This document shows positions 15,971 to 21,948 of a stretch of 21,948 nt of DNA, piece after piece (position 1 is the first letter of the stretch; each line of letters opens with the position of its first letter). Position numbers and translations under genes: made by a program. The notes under the pieces were generated by a model. The model did not search any database. It had not been told where the DNA came from and worked only from the letters and a program-made list of their open reading frames with translations. The DNA comes from an uncultured Hippea sp. (GTDB lineage Bacteria; Campylobacterota_A; Desulfurellia; JAADFJ01): contig CAJVZA010000028.1 of the NCBI GenBank assembly GCA_913009315.1, forward strand, positions 1 through 21,948, given 5' to 3'.

Positions 15971-16060
15971 TGATATTCTGAAATCCCAGAATAAACGGGT
16001 ATCAAATAAATTCTCGATAATAAAATAGCGGCAGATAAAAATAAAAAAATTTAAGGCAAA

Positions 16061-17248
16061 TTACAGATCTGCTTCGAAGCTTGAGGCTATATATCTTCCT
16101 GAAGTATTAAGATACTCCAGATATCTGTTGTGAGAATCAATTACTTCGCTCATCGTATCACCGGCAAATTTCATAAGAAAAAACCGGGACAAAACAATCG
16201 CTACGACAGACTGAGCAACAATACTTGCCGCTCTGACTGCAGAGGTATCCGATCGTTCACGTATTGCTTTATCCGGCTTTCCAGTCTTGAGATTTATAGA
16301 ATTCAGCGATTTCATAAGTGTTGGAATCGGCTTCATAAAGCAGCGGATATCTATGGGCTCCCCATTGCTCATTCCGCCTTCTATGCCCCCTGCCCTGTTT
16401 GTTCGTCTTGCAATTCCACCATTCTCTGAAAAAATCTCATCGTGAACCTGGCTTCCAAACAGACCGCTGTTTTCTATCGCATTTCCTATCTCTATGCCTT
16501 TAACTGCACCAATAGAAATTACGGCATGCGCTATTGCGCTGTCGAGCCGGAGATCATCATCGGTAAAGCTGCCTATACCGGGAAGAACTCCTGTTGCAAT
16601 TACCCTGATTACACCGCCTATCGTATCTCCATTTTTCTTTGCTTCATCAATGCTTTTTTTGAATGCCTGTTCGTATTGTCTGTATGGAGTTCTAAACAGT
16701 GAGGCTGAAATATCACTTTTTAGAGTCGTAAAGTTAATCTTTTCATTCACCTCTATGTTATGCACCCTTTCCAAAAAGCCTGTCACTTCCATACCGAAAA
16801 CCGCAAGAAACTGTTTCAGGAGACTGCCGACGGCAACCTTGATTGCCGTTTTTCTTGCACTTGATCGCTCTATAATATTTCTCAAATCATCCTGATGAAA
16901 TTTTGTTGCTCCGGCAAGATCGGCATGTCCGGGTCGCGGAACAAGCAGATTATTGTTATCTGTATTCTTTTGTGCAGAATCCATAGTCGATTTCCAATTA
17001 TCGAAATCTCTGTTTTTAATCTGAAGCGTTACCGGAGATCCCATTGTGAGACCGCCTCTAATGCCTGATTGAATAATTACCTCATCGGCTTCAATAGTCT
17101 GCCTCGCTCCTCTGCCATACCCTTTTTGACGTTCGGAAAGGTCCTCGTTTATTTCATCGATATCAACCTTTAGCCCGTATGGTAATCCTGTTATTATTGC
17201 AGTGAGTGCCGGTCCATGACTCTCTCCGGCATCTACAATATTAAGCAT
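16061..17248 (-). CDS. aroC: Chorismate synthase
   Basis: Converts 5-enolpyruvylshikimate-3-phosphate to chorismate with reduced FMN, the last step of the shikimate pathway, in the cytoplasm. Signatures are GESHGPALTAIITGLP at the N-terminus, GYGRGARQTIE, SGIRGGLTMGSPV, RPGHADLAGATKF, ERSSARKTAIKVA and the C-terminal GGIEGGMSNGEPI and RERSDTSAVRAAS. I prefer the ATG at 17248 (MLNIVDAGESHG, 395 residues), which matches the family's usual N-terminus; a TTG at 17257 would add three residues. The ATG overlaps the stop of the upstream Lon-like gene (ATGCTTAA), so the two are coupled. A hairpin terminator follows. Confidence 0.97.
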   Translation of the reverse strand: MLNIVDAGESHGPALTAIITGLPYGLKVDIDEINEDLSERQKGYGRGARQTIEADEVIIQSGIRGGLTMGSPVTLQIKNRDFDNWKSTMDSAQKNTDNNNLLVPRPGHADLAGATKFHQDDLRNIIERSSARKTAIKVAVGSLLKQFLAVFGMEVTGFLERVHNIEVNEKINFTTLKSDISASLFRTPYRQYEQAFKKSIDEAKKNGDTIGGVIRVIATGVLPGIGSFTDDDLRLDSAIAHAVISIGAVKGIEIGNAIENSGLFGSQVHDEIFSENGGIARRTNRAGGIEGGMSNGEPIDIRCFMKPIPTLMKSLNSINLKTGKPDKAIRERSDTSAVRAASIVAQSVVAIVLSRFFLMKFAGDTMSEVIDSHNRYLEYLNTSGRYIASSFEADL

Positions 17249-19595
17249 TTTTTTCAAAACTCATACCATATCTGGCATATTTTTTTAATTTTTTATCAAC
17301 AAGAAAGTGAACACTATTTTTTTCATATCCAATCTTTGTGGCCTTTCCGGCAAAACTCCCCATGAAAAGCTCTATAGCATCATCAATGCTGCTCATCGTA
17401 AAGAGGTGAAATTTCTCATTTTTTATTGCTTCTTCAATCTCACCCGGCAGCATCAGATTTATGACATTTTGCTCTGGAAATAGAACACCCTGTGTGCCGG
17501 TGAGTCCTTTCTCTTTGCAGATTCTGTAGAATCCTTCTATTTTCTCGTTAATTCCGCCTATAGGCTGAACTTCTCCTGCCTGAGATAGTGATCCGGTTAC
17601 CGCAATATCTTGTCTTATCGGAATATCCGCTATTCTCGATAAGATTGCCGTCAACTCGGCCACCGAAGCGCTGTCACCGTCAATCATTCCGTAAGATTGC
17701 TCAAATGCCAGAGAGGCAGAAAGTGAAAGCGGGTGCTTTTGAGCATATTTTTGCCCCATGTAGCCGGCAATTATCATAGATGCCTTATTGAAGGTTTTTC
17801 CGGAAAGATCAGATTCTCTTTCAATATTGATGACTCCTGATTTTCCCATAAAACAGGAGGCTGAAATGCGGCTTAGCGTTCCAAATGTGAAATCTCCATC
17901 CCGCAAAACCGCCAATCCGTTTATCTGGCCGATTTTTTTACCTTTCGTTTCGACAATTATCTGATTATCTTTAACAGCTTCAATAATCTTTTCTCTCAAA
18001 AGTTCTTTTCTGTATATGTCGTTTTTTATTGCATCCCGTATCTGTTTTCCGGTAATTTCTATGCTGTCCCCGCTTACGCTGTTTTTCGCCCGCGAAACAG
18101 CCTCTTCGCATATAGATGCAATTCTGGTAATATCAGGGCTTATCTTTTTTCTACTGCCTGCTGTTTTTGATGCATACTTTACAATCTCTTCAAAAGCAGA
18201 TTCGCTGAAATTTACATTATCATAACGGTTCTTCAGTATCGCAAGTATTGATCCTGCATTCTCGTTTGATAAGGTAAGCGAATAGTCGAAATCGGCTTTG
18301 AGACCAAAAAGCTGATTGAACTCATGATCATGCGCCGAAAGCAAAACATAAAGATATCTTGACCCCAAAAGAATCACCTTTGTGGACAGCTCTATCGGTT
18401 CGGGCTTCATGCTTGTAGCCGACAGAAACCCAAATTGCTCCTGCATATCCTCTATTTTGATTGACTTTGAAAGCATAGCATTTTTTAGCGCCCACCAGCT
18501 TCCGGGTTTTGAAAGCACCCTTTCGGCGTCAAGAATAAGATAGCCGCCGTTTGCTTTATGCAGCGCTCCATGCTTTATAAGGGTAAAGTCTGTTATAAGA
18601 TTACCGAACATTGCCTTTTTCTCAATTTTGCCGACGATATTATAGAATGTCGGGTTATCCTCATACACAACAGGAGAATTATTTTGTCCTGAAGCATCGA
18701 TAAGTATATTGACCTCAAACGGCAGCATTTTACCATCGGTTGGAAACATAATTCGAGGCGTCTTTTCCGGCAAAAACTGTTCGGCGTTTTCAAGCGTATA
18801 TTCCTCTATAGCCTTTAAATATTCCTTTATCCTATCGCAGTCATAATGATATTTTTCTATCTCATCAATATAATGGCTTATCACAAGCAATATGGCCTCT
18901 TTTTTTATTCTCTCTATTTCATCCCACCGTTTTTTCTCTAAAATTCTTACTTTTTCAAGATAGTCTACAATTTTGCTGTCCAAGGCATGCCGTCTCTGCT
19001 CTATCTGCTTTTTTTGTTCGCTGCTTAATACGGAAAACTCCCGTTCGGTAACCATCTTACCGTTTATCAACGGATTAACCTGCAATCCTTTCGCTGACGG
19101 TTTAACTATAAAATCAAGTTCTGCCGCTGCATCTTTAAGGATACTGAAACTTTTATCTATCTCGTCGTTTATTCGATTGATAATCTGTCTTATACGCAAA
19201 GAAAAGTCTTTGCTTTCCAGTACTTCAGGAATTTCTCTCTTAAAACTTTCCAGCAGCTTTTTCATCTGAGATTTGAATTTAGATGCTCTGCCCGGAGACA
19301 ACTTAACTGCTATTGGATTCATCGGCTCTTTAAAATTGTAAATATAGCACCAATCATAAATTTTATAATCTTTTTTGATGTTGCCTTTAAGCAGTTTTAC
19401 GAGATATTTTCTATCCTCAGGAGTAAAATTGCCCGAAAGATAAAGATTTCTGTCGTCATAACCGTTTATAATCTGCTCTATAGCATTTTTGACCCTTTTC
19501 TGATCAAACCACTGATCGTCGCTGCTGTTTGTTTTTAGCAAATCCTTCGCTATCTGAAATTTTACATCATTAAATGCCAATTTATTAAGTGCCAT
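17241..19595 (-). CDS. lonC: Lon-like protease without a Walker A motif (LonC type)
   Basis: A 784-residue Lon-family (S16) protease. The C-terminal protease domain has the Ser-Lys dyad: Ser642 in IDGDSAS and Lys685 in GGINEKIEG, 43 residues apart as in E. coli Lon (679/722). The N-terminal half aligns with the AAA_32-type Lon-like ATPase module. The P-loop position reads LSGNFTPEDRK (53-63) instead of GxxxxGK[ST], while the Walker B-like GGYLILDAE (350-358) remains. This fits LonC enzymes, described from Meiothermus as degrading unfolded proteins without ATP. A charged segment at about 190-235 is likely coiled coil. It is cytoplasmic. The upstream 78-aa gene ends one base before its ATG, and aroC overlaps its stop. 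Loss of ATP use is inferred from the missing motif. Confidence 0.88.
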   Translation of the reverse strand: MALNKLAFNDVKFQIAKDLLKTNSSDDQWFDQKRVKNAIEQIINGYDDRNLYLSGNFTPEDRKYLVKLLKGNIKKDYKIYDWCYIYNFKEPMNPIAVKLSPGRASKFKSQMKKLLESFKREIPEVLESKDFSLRIRQIINRINDEIDKSFSILKDAAAELDFIVKPSAKGLQVNPLINGKMVTEREFSVLSSEQKKQIEQRRHALDSKIVDYLEKVRILEKKRWDEIERIKKEAILLVISHYIDEIEKYHYDCDRIKEYLKAIEEYTLENAEQFLPEKTPRIMFPTDGKMLPFEVNILIDASGQNNSPVVYEDNPTFYNIVGKIEKKAMFGNLITDFTLIKHGALHKANGGYLILDAERVLSKPGSWWALKNAMLSKSIKIEDMQEQFGFLSATSMKPEPIELSTKVILLGSRYLYVLLSAHDHEFNQLFGLKADFDYSLTLSNENAGSILAILKNRYDNVNFSESAFEEIVKYASKTAGSRKKISPDITRIASICEEAVSRAKNSVSGDSIEITGKQIRDAIKNDIYRKELLREKIIEAVKDNQIIVETKGKKIGQINGLAVLRDGDFTFGTLSRISASCFMGKSGVINIERESDLSGKTFNKASMIIAGYMGQKYAQKHPLSLSASLAFEQSYGMIDGDSASVAELTAILSRIADIPIRQDIAVTGSLSQAGEVQPIGGINEKIEGFYRICKEKGLTGTQGVLFPEQNVINLMLPGEIEEAIKNEKFHLFTMSSIDDAIELFMGSFAGKATKIGYEKNSVHFLVDKKLKKYARYGMSFEKNA

Positions 19596-19596
19596 A

Positions 19597-19833
19597 TCAA
19601 CCTATGTAGATAATTCTGATTACATCATCATGCAGAATAATTCTTGCCGAACATTGTGTTTTATACAAAAACCTCTTTATCATATTGAGACTCTCCTCAT
19701 CTAAAGCAGTAGAAACAATACATCTTGATACCGTCTCGGTAAACCAAGATTCGTATTGAATGTCATTATCTTCAAGAAATTCAACGAGTTTCCATTTATA
19801 AATTCTTTCAACAATAATATCAGCTTTTTCCAT
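19597..19833 (-). CDS. Small unknown protein, first gene of the lonC-aroC operon
   Basis: A 78-residue protein, MEKADIIVERIYKWKLVEF..., that I do not recognise. It alternates charged amphipathic helices with hydrophobic strands (SARIILHDDVIRIIYI at the end), suggesting a small alpha/beta domain. It has no signal peptide or membrane span, and single Cys residues near 38 and 61. It sits one base upstream of the LonC start and is expressed with it, so a role as adaptor or regulator of the protease can be imagined but has no direct support. No Shine-Dalgarno is seen before its ATG, and the only strong promoter predicts a transcript starting almost at the ATG. Confidence 0.7.
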   Translation of the reverse strand: MEKADIIVERIYKWKLVEFLEDNDIQYESWFTETVSRCIVSTALDEESLNMIKRFLYKTQCSARIILHDDVIRIIYIG

Positions 19834-19840
19834 AGTTTAT

Positions 19841-19868
19841 ATTTTATGCTATAAGGAAGCCGTGTCAA
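19841..19868 (-). promoter_or_regulatory. Near-consensus sigma-70 promoter of the lonC-aroC operon
   Basis: On the minus strand a perfect TTGACA (19868-19863) is followed after 16 bases by TAAAAT (19846-19841), one base from TATAAT. The predicted transcription start is about 19833-19835, at the ATG of the 78-aa gene (A at 19833). The resulting mRNA would have no 5' leader, which agrees with the lack of a ribosome site. Confidence 0.65.
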
Positions 19869-20479
19869 ACTGGTTAATTTGTTGAATTTGAAAGCAACAG
19901 CTGCCGCACCTTGTTTTGAAGAAGAAGAAAACGTTTAATAAACAAAAGAATATTGAAGATACAAGCTATATAATTCAACATTTATAATTCATTTATCTAT
20001 CTTTTGTTTTTACTATTTCTGCTCTTTTTCCCCTTACGGCATTACAAAATCTGCGTATAGAAATCTGAATAAAAATGCGTATAAAAAATAATGTTTGAGC
20101 GAAAGCGCAGAAGTTCTTTGTTTATTGAGTATAACCTTATTTATAGAATTGCATTTTATAGGAAAGAAAAGTGCGAGTTTTATTTTTTTAGTATTTTTGC
20201 GAATGATTTTAGCGGATTTTGTACAGCCTTGATTTTTTCGTTCTTTTTTATCAAGAAAAAAAAACAGAAGAAAAAATAAGATGAGTATAGTATTTATATT
20301 CCTATTAAACTGTAGCCTTTAATCAAATGAAATAGGAGAGGGATTGATTATACTGTCAGCTTAGAGAATATTGATTGCAGAGCATCGGTGTATTAGTAAT
20401 GTCCAGGTTTATTTCTCTTATTTCCGTATTGATAACAGCTCTCTCTTTACTTTTATTGCCGCATCAATAAGATTGCCTC
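19869..20479. other. AT-rich divergent intergenic region
   Basis: About 610 bases between the lonC operon promoter and the U32 gene. Its middle (20190-20280) is low-complexity T- and A-run DNA. I see no tRNA, long repeat or strong promoter for the U32 gene. A short hydrophobic open frame lies just before that gene (20399-20470). A 62-codon plus-strand frame at 20091-20279 reads through the homopolymer tract and looks spurious. Confidence 0.5.
20399..20470 (+). CDS. Possible 23-residue hydrophobic small protein
   Basis: The frame encodes MSRFISLISVLITALSLLLL followed by PHQ and stop, a short basic N-terminus and one membrane-length hydrophobic stretch. It ends nine bases before the U32 gene start. 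The ribosome site is poor (GGTG nine bases upstream). It could be a leader peptide or a small membrane protein, but chance is a serious alternative in AT-rich DNA. Confidence 0.2.
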   Translation: MSRFISLISVLITALSLLLLPHQ

Positions 20480-21673
20480 ATGATTGAACTGCTTAGCCCC
20501 GGGGGCGATTTTCAAAAGATAAAAACTGCCGTAAATTATGGAGCAGATGCCGTATATGCAGGTCTTAAACGATTCAGTCTGCGCTCCAATGCAGGAAATC
20601 TTGACGATAATGAACTTAAGGAATCTATAAAATTTGTCCACAAAAATCATAAAAAAATCTATATAACTCTTAATACATTTCTTTTTGATAATGAATTTGA
20701 TGAATTCATTAAAGTACTGAAGCTGCTGAATTATTGCCGCCCCGATGCAGTCATATTGTCCGATCTGGGCGCCCTTGAAGCGGCAAATGAGATTTTAGAT
20801 ATCCCCATTCATATAAGCACTCAAGCCAATATAACAAATTCTCATGCTGCTAAACTGCTAAAAAATTTTGGAGTCAAGCGGATTGTAGCTGCCAGGGAGA
20901 TGAGCTTGAATGACATAAAAAACTTTACGCAAAATTCCGATATGGAACTTGAACTGTTTGTGCATGGCGCAATGTGCATGGCGTATTCGGGAAGATGCTT
21001 TATGAGCTCATGCATGGCAGAAAGAAGTGCAAACAAAGGAGACTGTACCCAAAGCTGCAGATGGAGTTATGAAATTGTGGAAGAAAAACGGCCTAATTTA
21101 CCTATGAGCGTAGAAGAAGACAAAACCGGAACTTTCATTTTTAATTCTTATGATTTATGCGCATTACCGATACTGGATAAACTGATTGATGCAGGAGTAA
21201 AATCACTTAAAATAGAAGGACGCATGAAAAGCAGCTATTATGCAGCCCTGACGACGGCTGTTTACAGGAAAGCCATAGATGCCATATCGAACGGCGAAAA
21301 CTTTCACTCAAAAATTAACTTTTTTCTTGAAGAACTCGAAAAAATAAGCCACAGACCGTATTCACTCGGCTTCTTCGAAAATGAACCGCTTCAATACAGA
21401 AAATCATCAAAATATATGCGCGGCTCTGAATTTATCGCCGTTACTCAAAAGATAGAAAATAATAAAATATTCCTGAAACTTAAAGGACAGATAAAGCCCG
21501 GCGTGTATCAGTTTCTTACTCGAAAATTTGAAATAATCACGATAAACATAGACAAACTTTACACAATAGACGGAGAAGAAAAAGCAATAGGAAACCCCAA
21601 CGATCTCCTATACATTCACAGCAATATCAAAGTCGAAAAATTGGATATATTGAGAAAGATAACTAAATTATGA
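20480..21673 (+). CDS. Peptidase U32 family [4Fe-4S] protein (TrhP/UbiU-like)
   Basis: A 397-residue U32-family protein. Members once listed as collagenases include TrhP/YegQ (tRNA wobble-uridine hydroxylation), RlhA (23S rRNA hydroxylation) and UbiU/UbiV (O2-independent ubiquinone hydroxylation). The N-terminal LLSPGGDFQKIKTAVNYGADAVYAG starts the TIM-barrel-like core. The signature ELFVHGAMCMAYSGRC-x-MSS spans 158-177. C166-x6-C173, C189 and C227 match the four-cysteine spacing of the UbiU-type [4Fe-4S] site, with C178 and C193 extra. The C-terminal part (about 310-397) holds a small beta domain typical of longer U32 proteins. The exact substrate cannot be fixed; TrhP-like tRNA modification is the most general guess. 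Its last six bases overlap the end of murG. Confidence 0.88.
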   Translation: MIELLSPGGDFQKIKTAVNYGADAVYAGLKRFSLRSNAGNLDDNELKESIKFVHKNHKKIYITLNTFLFDNEFDEFIKVLKLLNYCRPDAVILSDLGALEAANEILDIPIHISTQANITNSHAAKLLKNFGVKRIVAAREMSLNDIKNFTQNSDMELELFVHGAMCMAYSGRCFMSSCMAERSANKGDCTQSCRWSYEIVEEKRPNLPMSVEEDKTGTFIFNSYDLCALPILDKLIDAGVKSLKIEGRMKSSYYAALTTAVYRKAIDAISNGENFHSKINFFLEELEKISHRPYSLGFFENEPLQYRKSSKYMRGSEFIAVTQKIENNKIFLKLKGQIKPGVYQFLTRKFEIITINIDKLYTIDGEEKAIGNPNDLLYIHSNIKVEKLDILRKITKL

Positions 21674-21948
21674 CTCATGATTGAGATTACAAAGCATAGC
21701 TTCCATTTTGTGAAAAATCACAATATCTGCATCCGGCCGCCTGATCTTTTTTAGACTATCGGACATCTCCTGAAGCCGAGCAGATACCTCCTTTATTGTT
21801 TTATAAAGAAGCTCTCCTGACAATTTGCCGTTCTCGATGATCACTGCTCCGCCTGTCCTGACGATCTCATCAGCATTGATTTTTTGGTGATTATTTGCCG
21901 CAAACGGATAAGGAACAAATATAGCAGGAATCAGCAGATAAGAGAGCT
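21668..21948 (-). CDS. murG: MurG, C-terminal fragment (cut by window end)
   Basis: The last 92 codons of UDP-GlcNAc:undecaprenyl-PP-MurNAc-pentapeptide GlcNAc transferase, the enzyme that makes lipid II at the inner face of the membrane. The frame enters at the window edge (first whole codon at 21946) and ends in TAA. The recognisable segment is PAIFVPYPFAANNHQKINAD, which matches the MurG donor-binding region (P-Y-P-F/x-A-A-D/N-x-H-Q-x-x-N-A), followed by GGAVIIE and a helical tail with RRPDA. The rest lies outside the window. Its stop overlaps the convergent U32 gene by six bases. Confidence 0.9.
   Translation of the reverse strand, partial: LSYLLIPAIFVPYPFAANNHQKINADEIVRTGGAVIIENGKLSGELLYKTIKEVSARLQEMSDSLKKIRRPDADIVIFHKMEAMLCNLNHES

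Noticed and set aside
20220-20275. Terminator formed by CTTGAT...ATCAAG and the A-run
   Set aside because: The stem is only six base pairs with a long loop, and no gene ends nearby on the matching strand.
20091-20279. 62-codon plus-strand open frame
   Set aside because: It runs through T- and A-homopolymer tracts, ends in a lysine string encoded by poly-A, lacks a ribosome site and matches no family I know.

Overview
The window looks like a metagenomic contig from an anaerobic, AT-rich Gram-negative bacterium. My best guess is a Desulfobacterota (deltaproteobacteria-like) lineage. The reasons are a Tat-exported molybdopterin oxidoreductase with a ferredoxin-type partner, a thiolase/DUF35 pair, an ATP-independent-type Lon protease, a lipoprotein and MurG. 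The lineage call is inference from gene content only. The left end is artificial: bases 64-132 are a T-run followed by the complete Illumina P5/TruSeq adapter with one mismatch, and the first gene is cut by it.

Left part (1-6480), accessory and metabolic: the 3' part of a phytoene desaturase/carotenoid isomerase-type flavoprotein, a hairpin-rich spacer, a pRiA4b ORF-3-like gene, a DUF2784 membrane protein, a minus-strand thiolase-fold/DUF35 pair whose active site looks like that of an acyl-CoA aldolase, a divergent amidohydrolase, and an ArsB/NhaD-type permease that starts with TTG.

Middle (6578-9553), a compact minus-strand core cluster: 4.5S SRP RNA, dnaX, ybaB, recR, a small TusA-like gene and tRNA-Arg(CCG). 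The genes overlap or nearly touch. The TusA-like stop codon lies inside the tRNA, and dnaX carries an A8 run with an immediate out-of-frame stop that could yield a 431-residue gamma-like product.

Right-middle (9617-15970), plus strand: a TPR lipoprotein, a 593-bp gene-poor gap, then a two-gene respiratory operon. It encodes an iron-sulfur subunit that has lost exactly the four cysteines of one of its four expected [4Fe-4S] clusters and gained a C-terminal CxxCH, followed by a 1050-residue TtrA-like catalytic subunit. No membrane anchor gene is present. A long hairpin terminator separates this operon from the next one.

Right part (16061-21948): a minus-strand operon of a 78-aa unknown protein, a LonC-type protease without a P-loop, and chorismate synthase. 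It is driven by a near-consensus promoter that predicts an almost leaderless mRNA. A plus-strand U32-family [4Fe-4S] protein follows, and its 3' end overlaps that of a convergent murG cut by the window end.
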